Shown one piece after another: positions 43,125-53,219 of a stretch of 64,000 bases of DNA (position 1 is the first letter of the stretch; each line of letters begins with the position of its first letter). The DNA comes from Pseudomonas furukawaii (GTDB taxonomy: Bacteria > Pseudomonadota > Gammaproteobacteria > Pseudomonadales > Pseudomonadaceae): positions 5,084,001 through 5,148,000 of the forward strand of contig NZ_AP014862.1 of assembly GCF_002355475.1 (NCBI RefSeq), read 5' to 3'. The notes beneath the pieces were generated by a model that was not told where the DNA came from, made no database searches, and saw nothing but the letters and a program-made list of their open reading frames with translations. The translations under genes and the position numbers were made by a program.

Positions 43125-43150
43125 TTCGCCGGCAAGCCGGCTCCTGCAGG
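43125..43150. repeat. Single REP element
   Basis: TTCGCCGGCAAGCCGGCTCC followed by TGCAGG, the same core as the REP cluster at 58.6 kb, lying between the flavodoxin and aldolase genes. Confidence 0.7.
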
Positions 43151-43163
43151 GGCCACGCGGGTA

Positions 43164-43613
43164 TCAGGCTTTCAGCGCCTCGGCGAAACGGGCCAGCCAG
43201 GGTTCGGCGTCCCGCTCCGGGGAGACGGTCTCGCTGGCATCCACACGCTCCATCTCCACCACTTCACGCAGCCCCAGTTCGAGGTAGAGCTCACGCATCA
43301 GTTCGCCACCGCCGCAGAACTGGTCGTAGCTGGAATCCCCCAGGGCCAGGATGGCGCCAGGACGGCCGCGCCAGTTCGGCAGGCGATCGCGAAGCTCGCT
43401 GTACAGGGGCAGCAGGTTATCGGGCAGTTCGCCCATGCCGGTGGTGGCGGTGACGGTCAGCAGCGCTTCGGGATCGAACGCGAGCAGTTGTTCCAGGCTG
43501 GCGCGGGGCAGGTACTGGGCGTCCAGGCCGGCGTTCTTGAGCAGTTGCTCCGCGTGGCGGGCGACCTCCTCGGCGGTGCCGTAGACCGAGCCGGACAGGA
43601 TGGCGACTTTCAT
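43164..43613 (-). CDS. Flavodoxin (MioC-like)
   Basis: 149 residues with the FMN phosphate loop SGSVYGTAEEVARH at 7-20 and the isoalloxazine loops TATTGMGELPD and GDSSYDQFCGGG. A single-domain electron carrier, resembling MioC and PA3435. Start ATG 43613 (MKVAILSG). Divergent from the LOV gene with 104 nt between starts. Confidence 0.9.
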   Translation of the reverse strand: MKVAILSGSVYGTAEEVARHAEQLLKNAGLDAQYLPRASLEQLLAFDPEALLTVTATTGMGELPDNLLPLYSELRDRLPNWRGRPGAILALGDSSYDQFCGGGELMRELYLELGLREVVEMERVDASETVSPERDAEPWLARFAEALKA

Positions 43614-43717
43614 TGCAGACTCCGATTCCAGGTGCGAAAGGTCGAGCATTATGCCGCAACTGCCGTTGGCTTCAGGATGACTTAGACTCTGGCGGTCCCG
43701 ATCGACGAGTTACGCAC

Positions 43718-44164
43718 ATGATCAATGCCAAGCTGCTGCAACTGGTGGTCGATGCCTCCAATGACGGCATCGTGGTCGCCGAACAGGAAGGCGACGACAA
43801 CATCCTCATCTACGCCAACGCCGCCTTCGAACGCCTCACCGGCTACAAGCGGGACGACATCCTCTACCAGGACTGCCGCTTCCTCCAGGGCGAGGACCGC
43901 GACCAACTGGGCCTGGCCGCCATTCGCCAGGCGATCCGCGCCGGACAGCCCTGCCGACAGGTGATCCGCAACTACCGCAAGGACGGCAGCGCCTTCTGGA
44001 ACGAGCTGTCCATCACCCCGGTGTTCAACGAGTCGGACCAGCTCACCTACTTCATTGGCATCCAGAAGAACGTCACCGAACAGGTGGAGGCCAGGCAGCG
44101 GGTCAGGGAGTTGGAGGCCGAACTGGCGGCTGTCCGCGCCGAACTCGCCGCGCTCAAGGGCTGA
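43718..44164 (+). CDS. Short LOV-domain blue-light photoreceptor
   Basis: 148 residues: a single LOV/PAS domain (about 15-120) with the photoactive cysteine C53 in QDCRFLQ, the FMN-binding NYRKDGSAFWNELSITPV, and QKNVTEQVEARQR. A C-terminal helix rich in Ala/Glu (about 120-148) follows; no effector domain. The sequence is very close to what I remember of P. putida PpSB1-LOV, including C53. Blue light should form the flavin-cysteinyl adduct. Such short LOV proteins act through partner proteins. A class II LitR regulator is the next gene (convergent), the likely partner. Confidence 0.93.
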   Translation: MINAKLLQLVVDASNDGIVVAEQEGDDNILIYANAAFERLTGYKRDDILYQDCRFLQGEDRDQLGLAAIRQAIRAGQPCRQVIRNYRKDGSAFWNELSITPVFNESDQLTYFIGIQKNVTEQVEARQRVRELEAELAAVRAELAALKG

Positions 44165-44183
44165 GTCGCGGTGCCGGCGGGCA

Positions 44184-44230
44184 TAAAAAAACCGGCAGCC
44201 TGAAGAAGTGGTCACGACGGGGCTACCGGT
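44184..44230 (-). terminator. Hairpin terminator in the LOV/litR gap
   Basis: Minus strand: ACCGGTAGCC, 20-nt loop, GGCTGCCGGT (10 bp with one G-U) then T7. It could end litR read-through or a short transcript from the operator/promoter immediately upstream at 44241-44285. Confidence 0.7.
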
Positions 44231-44240
44231 TGCGCAGACA

Positions 44241-44285
44241 TAATCTATACAAACATGATTAATGTACAACTTAATGTATAGATTA
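44241..44285. promoter_or_regulatory. Candidate LitR operator with promoter, LOV/litR gap
   Basis: A perfect 11-bp inverted repeat TAATCTATACA...TGTATAGATTA (arms 44241-44251 and 44275-44285) surrounds ATTAA-TGTACAAC-TTAAT, itself a dyad. The minus strand gives AGTTGTACA then TATAGA 14 nt after TTGTAC. The AGTTGTACA core recurs twice upstream of folM. It lies in a gap where no flanking gene starts, so its target is unclear. Confidence 0.6.
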
Positions 44286-44357
44286 CTGCATCCCTTCAGG
44301 CAAGGGACGCCCGCGCCTGAGTCGCCAGACGGTCGATGTGGGGGGTGATGATTACCC

Positions 44358-45305
44358 TCAGGTATCCAGATGTCCCGCGAGGAACTGTCGCAGCCGGCGC
44401 TGCATCAGGCGCCCTTCGCTGCCGAGGCAGGCCACCGGTGTGCCTTCCAGCTCCTCGGCCAGCAGGTCGGCGGTCTCCCCGGCCAGCGCCAGAGGGCAGT
44501 CCAGCCCCAGGGCGAGGCGCGTCAGGCTGGCCGCCAGGTCGTCCCCTGGAGGCTGGTGGGAGAAGAGCACCAGGGCCTGGGGCCGCAGGCGCTCGCAGAC
44601 CCTCTCCAGTTCGGCGAAGGGCTGGCCGAGTCCCAGGACGCTGACCGACACCTCGTCGCTGCCCAGCAACAGGCCGGTCACCAGCAGCTCCAGTTCCCGC
44701 TCCTGGGCGGAGAGCGGCGCCAGCAGCACCCGCTCCGGTTGTCCGCAGCGGGCCAGTTGCAGGCGCTGCAGCACCCGGCCACGCAGGAAGCTGTCGAGGA
44801 GCGCCCATTCGCTGCCCCGGCCGACCTCGTCCTGGCGCAACAGCAGATCGCGCCAGACCGGCATCAGGACATCGGCGAAGACCACCGGCAGCGGGTAGGT
44901 GGAGAACACCTGGCCATAGACCCGCTCGAGCTCGGCCTCGTCCAGGCTCGACAGCGCGCCGCGCACCTGCGCACGCCACTCGCTCCACTCGCCCGAAGCC
45001 ACCTCCTGGTAGACCGGCGCGGCCGGCACGCGGGCCGCCTGGCTGCGGGCGAGCAGCTTGCCCACCTTGCTCACCGACACGCCGCGCTCGATCCAGGAGA
45101 GGATGCTGCGCACCGCTTCCACGTCCGCGAGGGAATAGAGCCGGTGGCCGCTGTCGGTGCGGGTCGGCTGGATCAGGCCATAACGCCGCTCCCAGGCCCG
45201 CAGGGTGACCGGATTGACGCCGGTCAGCCGCGAAACCTCACGGATCGGGAAGAGTTCTTCCTGTTTCAGGGCCAGGGCGGCGAGGGATGCACCGGATTCG
45301 GTCAT
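44358..45305 (-). CDS. LitR-like MerR-family regulator, class II (no B12 ligands)
   Basis: 315 residues. The MerR DNA-binding domain (about 18-88) has PIREVSRLTGVNPVTLRAWERRYGL and SGHRLYSLADVEAVRSI. The C-terminal half has the helical plus Rossmann shape of CarH/LitR cobalamin-binding regions. The conserved ligands are absent: no W-x9-EH (after VWRDLLLRQDEVGRG there is no EH) and no DxHxxG. This is what I recall for class II LitR proteins of P. putida, which work with a short-LOV photoreceptor, as found next to it. The gene is divergent from the membrane-protein gene at 45535. Confidence 0.87.
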   Translation of the reverse strand: MTESGASLAALALKQEELFPIREVSRLTGVNPVTLRAWERRYGLIQPTRTDSGHRLYSLADVEAVRSILSWIERGVSVSKVGKLLARSQAARVPAAPVYQEVASGEWSEWRAQVRGALSSLDEAELERVYGQVFSTYPLPVVFADVLMPVWRDLLLRQDEVGRGSEWALLDSFLRGRVLQRLQLARCGQPERVLLAPLSAQERELELLVTGLLLGSDEVSVSVLGLGQPFAELERVCERLRPQALVLFSHQPPGDDLAASLTRLALGLDCPLALAGETADLLAEELEGTPVACLGSEGRLMQRRLRQFLAGHLDT

Positions 45306-45534
45306 GGTGGGGGGTCATCAGGACTGGAAATACAGGGAGTTTAAACCGAGTTCCGACGATTCCAATGCGTCAGCGCCCGAATGGCGCGGCGCGACCCGCC
45401 GGTCATCCCTGGCGCTGGCGCATTGAGAAAAAAACGGAATAATCCTTGCCTGTCTTTCAACGCGGCCCAACATCCCGGCGCCGCGTACTGAGCCCCGCCC
45501 TACCCGGGTGCGGCCCGCTGCAAGGAGATACACG

Positions 45535-46104
45535 ATGTCTGCCGATCCCGTCACCCTCATGGTGGCTCGTCGCGTCGCCCGCGAGCGTTACCAGGATTTC
45601 ATGGCCTGGCTTCGCGAAGGCGAACAACTGGCCGCCGACTTCCCCGGATACCTGGGTTCCGGCGTCCTGGCCCCGCCGCCGGACGACGACGAATTCCAGA
45701 TGATCTTCCGCTTCGCCGACGAACCCACCCTGGCCGCCTGGGAGCATTCCGCGTCCCGCCGCGCCTGGCTGGAACGAGGCACCGGCCTGTTCGAGCAGCC
45801 CCACGAGCACCGCGCCCTGGGCCTGGATGCCTGGTTCGGCATGGCCGAGGAACGGCCACCGCGCTGGAAGCAGAGCGTCGCCATCTGGCTGGCGTTCTTC
45901 CCGGTCTCCCTGGCATTCAACCTGCTCTTCGGCGACTGGCTGGCAGACCTGCCCCTGACCCTGCGCATCCTCCTCAGCACCCTGGCACTGACGCCGCTGA
46001 TGACCTACTGGTTCATCCCCCTGTCCACCCGACTGCTGGCGCCCTGGTTGAAGGCGTCCCGTGCGGCGGGCAGCCGACCCGGCATGGCGATTCAGCCCCG
46101 CTAG
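45535..46104 (+). CDS. Antibiotic-biosynthesis-monooxygenase-like membrane protein
   Basis: 189 residues. The N-terminal half is a dimeric alpha/beta-barrel-type ABM domain (VTLMVARRVARERYQDFMAW; FQMIFRFADEPTLAAWEHS). Two helices follow (VAIWLAFFPVSLAFNLLFGDW; ILLSTLALTPLMTYWFIPL). The ATG at 45535 is set by AAGGAG 7 nt upstream; the frame opens at 45508. No enzyme activity can be inferred. It lies divergently next to litR and upstream of the folM operon, suggesting membership in the light-controlled cluster. Confidence 0.8.
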   Translation: MSADPVTLMVARRVARERYQDFMAWLREGEQLAADFPGYLGSGVLAPPPDDDEFQMIFRFADEPTLAAWEHSASRRAWLERGTGLFEQPHEHRALGLDAWFGMAEERPPRWKQSVAIWLAFFPVSLAFNLLFGDWLADLPLTLRILLSTLALTPLMTYWFIPLSTRLLAPWLKASRAAGSRPGMAIQPR

Positions 46105-46133
46105 GATGGAACAAGAGTTATACACACTAAATA

Positions 46134-46146
46134 AATGTACAACTCA
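46134..46146 (-). promoter_or_regulatory. Candidate LitR operator, distal folM site
   Basis: Plus strand AAATGTACAACTC; minus-strand reading GAGTTGTACATTT. It contains the shared AGTTGTACA core, inverted relative to the proximal site about 100 nt downstream. On the minus strand a TATAAC follows TTGTAC by 14 nt. Confidence 0.55.
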
Positions 46147-46235
46147 AGATTCCATCAATCGCTATCGGAGACCCCTCTTTAATCAAGCACTTGCGGGGGA
46201 AACAGGCACCGCTGGCCGACTGTCGAGGTGTCGTA

Positions 46236-46265
46236 GAGTTGTACAAATAAAGGGCCTGGTATAAG
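46236..46265 (+). promoter_or_regulatory. Candidate LitR-controlled promoter of folM-folE-folX
   Basis: GAGTTGTACAAATAAA provides the shared AGTTGTACA core and a TTGTAC -35-like box; TATAAG follows after 15 nt, about 55 nt before the folM ATG. Regulator binding would overlap the -35 region, fitting repression in the dark. Confidence 0.55.
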
Positions 46266-46319
46266 TTTATAAGGGTTCCCCCCGGCCTTGCCGGGCCCAT
46301 CCCTCCGAACGAGGCCTCC

Positions 46320-47030
46320 ATGAGCCGCCCGTCCGCTCCCATTCTCATCACCGGCGCCAGCCAGCGCGTCGGCCTGCACTGCGCCGAGCGCCTGCTGGAC
46401 GACGGCCATGCACTCATCGTCAGCTACCGCACCGAGCGCGACAGCATCGAGCGCCTGCGTGAACGTGGCGCCATCGCCCTCTTCGGGGATTTCTCCAGCG
46501 AAGCCGGGATCCTCGCCTTCATCGAGCAGCTCAAGGCCCAGACCGACAGCCTGCGGGCCATCATCCACAACGCCTCCGACTGGCTGAAGGAAACGCCCGG
46601 TGCGGAAGCCGAGGCCTTCCAGCGCATGTTCAGCGTGCACATGCTGGCGCCCTACCTGATCAACCTGCACGGCGAGGCCCTGCTGCGCCGCAGCGACCCG
46701 GCGGACATCATCCACCTGAGCGACGATGTGGCGCGCAAGGGCAGCGCCAATCGCGTCGCCTACTGCGCCAGCAAGGCCGGCCTGGACAACCTGACCCTGT
46801 CCTTCGCCGCACGCTTCGCCCCCCATATCAAGGTGAACGGCATCGCGCCGGCGCTGGTGATGTTCAATGCCGACGACGATGACGAATACCGCAAGAAGAC
46901 CCTGGCCAAATCGGCACTGGGCATCGAACCGGGCCCCGAAGTGGTGTACCAGGGCCTGCGCTACCTGCTGGACAATCCCTACGTAACCGGGACCACCCTG
47001 ACCCTCAATGGCGGCCGCCACCTCAAGTGA
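46320..47030 (+). CDS. folM: FolM, dihydromonapterin reductase
   Basis: 236-residue SDR with [18 protein letters not shown] (NADPH motif), IIHNASDW in place of NNAG, and [11 protein letters not shown] (Tyr and Lys). The ASQRVG and DNAS-like motifs are typical of FolM/PTR1-type pteridine reductases. It reduces dihydromonapterin to tetrahydromonapterin, the cofactor of phenylalanine hydroxylase in Pseudomonas (family knowledge). First gene of the folM-folE-folX set, 22 nt before folE. Confidence 0.9.
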   Translation: MSRPSAPILITGASQRVGLHCAERLLDDGHALIVSYRTERDSIERLRERGAIALFGDFSSEAGILAFIEQLKAQTDSLRAIIHNASDWLKETPGAEAEAFQRMFSVHMLAPYLINLHGEALLRRSDPADIIHLSDDVARKGSANRVAYCASKAGLDNLTLSFAARFAPHIKVNGIAPALVMFNADDDDEYRKKTLAKSALGIEPGPEVVYQGLRYLLDNPYVTGTTLTLNGGRHLK

Positions 47031-47052
47031 CCTGGCCGCAAGGACTGCCGAG

Positions 47053-47613
47053 ATGAACGAAGACCTGTCCCCGCATTACCGGGAAATCCTCCTGGGCTTG
47101 GGTGAAGACCCTCAGCGCGAAGGCCTGCGCGACACGCCCAGGCGCGCGGCCAAGGCCATGCGCTATCTCTGCCATGGCTACGAGCAGAGCCTGGAGGAGA
47201 TCGTCAATGGCGCACTGTTCTCGTCCGACAACGACGAGATGGTGACGGTCAAGGACATCGAGCTCTACTCCCTCTGCGAACATCACCTGCTGCCCTTCAT
47301 CGGCAAGGCCCATGTGGCGTACATTCCCACCGGCAAGGTGCTGGGCCTGTCCAAGGTGGCGCGGATCGTCGACATGTACGCGCGCCGCCTGCAGATCCAG
47401 GAGAACCTCACCCGGCAGATCGCCGAGGCGGTGCAGCGGGTGACCGGCGCCGCGGGCGTCGCGGTGGTGATCGAGGCCAAGCACATGTGCATGATGATGC
47501 GCGGCGTGGAGAAGCAGAACTCGGTGATGAGCACCTCTGTGATGCTGGGCGCCTTCAGGCAGTCCCAGAGCACCCGCCACGAATTCCTGAAACTGATTGG
47601 ACGGAGCAACTGA
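47053..47613 (+). CDS. folE: GTP cyclohydrolase I (FolE)
   Basis: 186 residues. Zinc ligands are in [19 protein letters not shown] (Cys and two His) and CMMMRG (second Cys); [20 protein letters not shown] is the conserved dimer-core helix. Converts GTP to dihydroneopterin triphosphate. Placement between folM and folX makes this copy the dedicated first step of monapterin synthesis. Folate-pathway genome copies may exist elsewhere. Confidence 0.96.
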   Translation: MNEDLSPHYREILLGLGEDPQREGLRDTPRRAAKAMRYLCHGYEQSLEEIVNGALFSSDNDEMVTVKDIELYSLCEHHLLPFIGKAHVAYIPTGKVLGLSKVARIVDMYARRLQIQENLTRQIAEAVQRVTGAAGVAVVIEAKHMCMMMRGVEKQNSVMSTSVMLGAFRQSQSTRHEFLKLIGRSN

Positions 47614-47615
47614 GA

Positions 47616-47987
47616 ATGCCGCGACTGGAGCCCGGAATGGCGCGTATCCGCGTCAAGGACCTGCGCCTGCGCACCTTCATCGGAATCAAGGAGGAGGAAA
47701 TCCTCAACAAGCAGGATGTACTGATCAACCTCACCATCCTCTACCCGGCCAGCGAGGCCGTGGACTGCAACGATATCGAGCACGCCCTCAACTACCGCAC
47801 CATCACCAAGGCCATCATCCGCCACGTGGAGGAAAACCGCTTCGCCCTGCTGGAGCGCCTGACCCAGGAAATCCTCGACCTGGTCATGGCCAACCCCAGC
47901 GTGCGCTACGCCGAAGTGGAAGTGGACAAGCCCCACGCCCTGCGCTACGCCGAATCGGTGTCCATCACCCTGACCGCCCACCGCTGA
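47616..47987 (+). CDS. folX: Dihydroneopterin triphosphate 2'-epimerase (FolX)
   Basis: 123 residues of the FolB/FolX tunnelling fold. [20 protein letters not shown] resembles FolX (FIGI, not the FolB GYYGVF-type), with [23 protein letters not shown] and [15 protein letters not shown] at the end. It epimerises dihydroneopterin triphosphate to the monapterin form. It starts 2 nt after folE stops, so the two are coupled. Confidence 0.93.
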   Translation: MPRLEPGMARIRVKDLRLRTFIGIKEEEILNKQDVLINLTILYPASEAVDCNDIEHALNYRTITKAIIRHVEENRFALLERLTQEILDLVMANPSVRYAEVEVDKPHALRYAESVSITLTAHR

Positions 47988-48078
47988 CGCGGTTGGGCCG
48001 TTCTGTCGATTGCCCGGGCCGGGTCGGGCTCTTATCATCCGGGCCAGTTCCTCCCGAAAGCCCCAGGAGAATCCTGCC

Positions 48079-48368
<290 letters not shown>

Positions 48369-48372
<4 letters not shown>

Positions 48373-48710
48373 CCGACCTGAACGACTTCCGCGCCAGCCT
48401 GCAGAGCGGCGAACACGCCTTCGCTGACACCCTGGCCTTCATCGCCGCCGGCTACGACTACCAGCAGAGCGCCTTCAGCAACGGGCCGGTGGAAAACGCC
48501 GCCGGCCAGAACGAAGGCTCCTGCAAGACCCTGGGCCTGGCCCTGCTGGAAGGCTTCACCCGGGAGGAAGCCCTGCTGGCCTTCGGCGAGCACTACCGTG
48601 CCGTGCTGGCCACGCCGGAAGGCAGCGATCACGGCAATATCCGCGCCCTGATGGACACCGGCCTGGAAGGCGTGCGCTTCGAGCGCCAGCCGCTGAGCCG
48701 CAAGGGCTGA
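48369..48710 (+). CDS. HopJ-family protein
   Basis: 113 residues matching the HopJ type III effector family: FIAAGYDYQQSAFSNG, NAAGQNEGSCKTLGLALLEG, EEALLAFGEHYR. Despite the name, members are widespread in bacteria without type III secretion, including most pseudomonads, so an effector role is unlikely here. Coupled to DUF1244. Confidence 0.87.
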
Positions 48711-48727
48711 TCGGCCCCTGGCGCAGC

Positions 48728-48759
48728 AAAAAGCCCGCATCCGAAGATGCGGGCTTTTT
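48728..48759. terminator. Bidirectional terminator between hopJ-like and trxB genes
   Basis: AAAAAGCCCGCATC-CGAA-GATGCGGGCTTTTT: a stem of up to 14 bp with A5 and T5, between two converging genes. Confidence 0.92.
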
Positions 48760-48779
48760 GTTTGCAGCTGTCCCGAGAC

Positions 48780-49820
<1,041 letters not shown>

Positions 49821-50011
49821 TCACGGGGGCCGGGAATGGGCGCAAGGTTACCGAGGCATGCCCGATAGCGGAAATACCCGCTCTCAATGCACGCCATAGG
49901 CGGCACCTATTGGCCAAAGACCGATCAAAATTGCTTCCGACCGTTTCCGGCCTGTTCACAATCGGGCCAAAGCCGTTAAGGTCGGCGCGTTTTCAACCCT
50001 GGGGGACCCTC

Positions 50012-50764
50012 ATGCCTGCACCTGCTCTCACCGGGCCGCAATACCTCGGCGAAGGACTGAAACTGGTCCTGCGCCCCGGATTGCGCCTGTTCGTCCTGCT
50101 GCCACTGACCGTCAACCTGCTGCTGTTCGCCGCGCTGATCGGCTTCGCGATCCAGGAGTTCAGCGGCTGGGTGGACGCCCTGATGCCCACGCTGCCGGAT
50201 TGGCTGGGCTTTCTCCAGTACCTGATCTGGCCGCTGTTCGTGTTGCTGGTGCTGGTGCTGGTGTTCTTCACCTTCACCCTGCTGGCCAACATCATCGCCG
50301 CCCCCTTCAACGGCTTCCTCGCCGAGAAGGTGGAAGTGGTGGTGCGTGGCACGGATGACTTCCCCGCCTTCAGCTGGGGCGAACTGCTGGCGATGATCCC
50401 GCGCACCATGGGCCGGGAAATGCGCAAGCTGGCGTACTTCCTGCCGCGCGCCGGCGCCCTGCTGATCCTCTCATTCGTACCCGGCGTGAACCTGCTGGCC
50501 ACCCCGCTGTGGATCATCTTCGGCATCTGGATGATGGCGGTGCAGTACATCGACTACCCGGCGGACAACCACAAGCTGGGCTGGAACGAGATGCTCGCCT
50601 GGCTGCGACAGAAGCGCTGGCAGAGCCTGGGCTTTGGCGGCATCACCTATCTCGCGCTGATGATCCCCTTCGTCAACGTCGTGATGATGCCCGCCGCCGT
50701 GGCCGGCGCCACGCTGTTCTGGGTGCGCGAGGGTGGCGACAAGCAACTCGCCGATCCCCGCTGA
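50012..50764 (+). CDS. cysZ: CysZ sulfate transport protein
   Basis: 250-residue inner-membrane protein with four helices: [89 protein letters not shown]. The hallmarks [15 protein letters not shown]-like SFVPGVN and [10 protein letters not shown] fit CysZ. Sulfate uptake for cysteine synthesis (family knowledge). Start ATG 50012; divergent from trxB with 284 nt between. Confidence 0.92.
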   Translation: MPAPALTGPQYLGEGLKLVLRPGLRLFVLLPLTVNLLLFAALIGFAIQEFSGWVDALMPTLPDWLGFLQYLIWPLFVLLVLVLVFFTFTLLANIIAAPFNGFLAEKVEVVVRGTDDFPAFSWGELLAMIPRTMGREMRKLAYFLPRAGALLILSFVPGVNLLATPLWIIFGIWMMAVQYIDYPADNHKLGWNEMLAWLRQKRWQSLGFGGITYLALMIPFVNVVMMPAAVAGATLFWVREGGDKQLADPR

Positions 50765-50806
50765 GCCGCTTTCACAAGAGCGTCACCTGAGTGTCACACG
50801 GGCTAC

Positions 50807-52018
50807 ATGGCCCGTGTCGACACTGCGATCATGAGCATCGCGCCCCTGTACATCTCGCTGATCAGCGAAACCTTCCTGCCCGAGGTCAATGGCGTCGCCA
50901 ACACCCTGGGCCGCCTCTGCGACGGCCTGCGTGCGGCCGGCCACCGCCTGCAGCTGGTGCGCCCGCGCCAGGCCTGTGACCAGGGCCGGCGCAGCGACGA
51001 CGACCTGCTGCTGATTCGTGGCTGGCCCCTGCCGGGCTATCCGGGCCTGCAATGGGGCCAATCGAGCCTGCACAAGCTGCTGCGTCGCTGGCGCCAGCGA
51101 ACGCCGGACGTCCTCTACATCGCCACCGAAGGGCCCCTGGGCCTCTCCGCCCTGCGCGCGGCGCGGCGCCTGGGCATTCCGGTGGTGAGCGGCTTCCACA
51201 CCAACTTCCAGCAATACACCGGGCACTACGGCGCCGGCCTGCTGACCCGCGTGCTGACCCATTACCTGCGCTGGTTCCATAACACCTCGCGGCTGACCCT
51301 GGTGCCCAGCGCCAGCCAGTTGCAGGACCTCACCCGGCGTGGCTTCGAGCGCCTGCAACTGCTCTCCCGGGGTGTCGATGGCCAGTTGTTCAACCCGGCC
51401 CGTCGCTGCCCCGGACTGCGCGCGGAGTGGGGCCTGGGGGAGGACGACATCGCCGTGCTGCATGTCGGCCGCCTGGCCGTGGAGAAGAACCTCGGGCTGC
51501 TGGGCGAGGCGCTACAGCGCCTGCAGCAACGTTATCCACAGCGACGCCTGAGGCTGGTGGTGGTGGGCGACGGTCCGCAGCGCGGCGCCTTGCAGAAAGC
51601 CCATCCCGACGCGCTGTTCTGCGGCGTCCAGCGCGGCGAGGAGCTGGCACGCCACTACGCCTCGGGGGACCTGTTCCTCTTCCCGAGCCTGTCGGAAACC
51701 TTCGGCAACGTGGTGCTGGAGGCCCTGGCCTCGGGGCTGGCGGTGGTGGCCTTCGACCAGGCCGCGGCGGCCCAGCATATTCGCCACGGCCACAATGGCG
51801 CCCTCGCCCTGCCGGACGAGCCGGCCAGCTTCAGCGAGGCGGCCCTATGGCTGCTGGAAGACCCGGAGCGCCTGCGCCGGGTACGACTGAATGCCCGTAC
51901 CCACGCGGGGCGCCAGGGTTGGGAGGCCATCATCCGGCAGTTCGAGCAGTACCTGCTGATGGCCCGCGGCCCGCTGACGGAAACGCCACTGGGGACCGGC
52001 CTCCCGCCGCCGACCTAG
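50807..52018 (+). CDS. Glycosyltransferase family 4 protein
   Basis: 403 residues. The N-terminal acceptor half has ISETFLPEVNGVANTLGRL and GFHTNFQQYTGHYG. The C-terminal UDP-sugar half has AVLHVGRLAVEKNLGLL and LFLFPSLSETFGNVVLEALASGLAVVA (the ExxxxxxxE motif). Resembles mannosyltransferases such as MgtA/PimB that act on membrane lipids, and PA0842. Acceptor unknown. An alternative ATG at 50831 (MSIAPLYISL) may be the true start. Confidence 0.85.
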   Translation: MARVDTAIMSIAPLYISLISETFLPEVNGVANTLGRLCDGLRAAGHRLQLVRPRQACDQGRRSDDDLLLIRGWPLPGYPGLQWGQSSLHKLLRRWRQRTPDVLYIATEGPLGLSALRAARRLGIPVVSGFHTNFQQYTGHYGAGLLTRVLTHYLRWFHNTSRLTLVPSASQLQDLTRRGFERLQLLSRGVDGQLFNPARRCPGLRAEWGLGEDDIAVLHVGRLAVEKNLGLLGEALQRLQQRYPQRRLRLVVVGDGPQRGALQKAHPDALFCGVQRGEELARHYASGDLFLFPSLSETFGNVVLEALASGLAVVAFDQAAAAQHIRHGHNGALALPDEPASFSEAALWLLEDPERLRRVRLNARTHAGRQGWEAIIRQFEQYLLMARGPLTETPLGTGLPPPT

Positions 52019-52050
52019 TCGGAGGGAAGGCCGGTGCGGCATCGGCCAGG

Positions 52051-53163
52051 TCAGGCCAGGGTGCCCAGCGCCGCGCGGCTGAAGGGCTTGATGTCGCCGA
52101 TGCGGCCATCGCGCACCTTCAGGGCCCACTCGGGGTCCACCAGCAGGGCGCGGCCCACGGCCACCAGATCGAACTCGCCCTTGTCCAGGCGCTCCAGCAG
52201 GCCATCGATGCTGGCTGGCTGGGCCACTTCCTCGGTGTGGCCGAAGAACTGCAGGAACTCGCTGCCGTCGAGGCCGACGTTGCCCACGGTGATGGTGGGC
52301 TTGCCGGTGAGTTCACGAGTCCAGCCGGCCAGGTTGAGGTCGGAGCCCTCGAACTCGGGGATCCAGAAGCGGCGGGTGGAGCAGTGGAAGATATCCACAC
52401 CGGCGTCGGACAACGGCTTGAGGAATTCGCCCAGGGCCTCGGGGGTGGTCACCAGGCGGGCGCTGTAGTCCTGCTGCTTCCACTGGGAGAAGCGGAAGAT
52501 GATGGGGAAGTCCGGGCCCACCGCCGCGCGCACGGCCTGGACCAGTTCGATGGCGAAACGCGAGCGGTTGGCCAGGCTGCCGCCGTACTCGTCGGTGCGC
52601 TGGTTGGAGCCTTCCCAGAAGAACTGGTCGATCAGGTAGCCGTGGGCGCCGTGGATCTCCACGCCGTCCATGCCGATGGCCTGGGCGTCGCGGGCGGCCT
52701 GGGCGAAGGCGGCGATCACCTCCTGGATGTCCTCGCGGGTCATGCCATGGACCAGCACCTTGCCGTCCTTGACCTTCTCCGTGGGGCCATAGCCGGGCAC
52801 GCTCGGGTCGGGCTCGGTGCCCAGGCGGCGCACCGCGCCGACATGCCAGAGCTGCGGAACGATCCTGCCGCCTTCGGCATGCACGGCATCCACCACCTGC
52901 TTCCAGCCGGCCAGGGCCTCGTCGCCGTAGAAGTGCGGCACATTGGGGTAACCATTGGCGGCCTTGTGACCCACGGTGGTGCCCTCGGTGACGATCAGGC
53001 CGACGCCGGCGGCGGCGCGGCGACGGTAGTACTCCACCACCTGGGCGTCGGGGATGCCGCCCGGGGAGAAGTTGCGGGTCATGGGGGCCATCACCACGCG
53101 GGTGGGCAGTTCCAGGTTGCCCAGGCGAAAGGGCTCGAAGAGGGCGTGTGCGGGAGCGGTCAT
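52051..53163 (-). CDS. Old yellow enzyme family NADH:flavin oxidoreductase
   Basis: 370 residues. PLF-type start (FEPFRLGNLELPTRVVMAPMTR), substrate-binding GVEIHGAHGYLIDQFFW, and FMN contact AVGRALLVDPEWALKV. A NemA/XenA-like ene-reductase for electrophilic alkenes or nitro compounds. The TetR gene lies immediately upstream in the same direction (56 nt). Both genes carry the same CCGGTCGTNTCG site in front, so the TetR protein probably represses both. Confidence 0.9.
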   Translation of the reverse strand: MTAPAHALFEPFRLGNLELPTRVVMAPMTRNFSPGGIPDAQVVEYYRRRAAAGVGLIVTEGTTVGHKAANGYPNVPHFYGDEALAGWKQVVDAVHAEGGRIVPQLWHVGAVRRLGTEPDPSVPGYGPTEKVKDGKVLVHGMTREDIQEVIAAFAQAARDAQAIGMDGVEIHGAHGYLIDQFFWEGSNQRTDEYGGSLANRSRFAIELVQAVRAAVGPDFPIIFRFSQWKQQDYSARLVTTPEALGEFLKPLSDAGVDIFHCSTRRFWIPEFEGSDLNLAGWTRELTGKPTITVGNVGLDGSEFLQFFGHTEEVAQPASIDGLLERLDKGEFDLVAVGRALLVDPEWALKVRDGRIGDIKPFSRAALGTLA

Positions 53164-53188
53164 GGGGTCTCCTGTGCCGGCCGGACGG

Positions 53189-53200
53189 CCGGTCGTATCG
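53189..53200. promoter_or_regulatory. Candidate TetR operator before the old yellow enzyme gene
   Basis: CCGGTCGTATCG, 26 nt upstream of the ATG; 11 of 12 positions shared with the site in front of the TetR gene. Confidence 0.5.
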
Positions 53201-53219
53201 GTTTCAAGGCGTTGCATGA

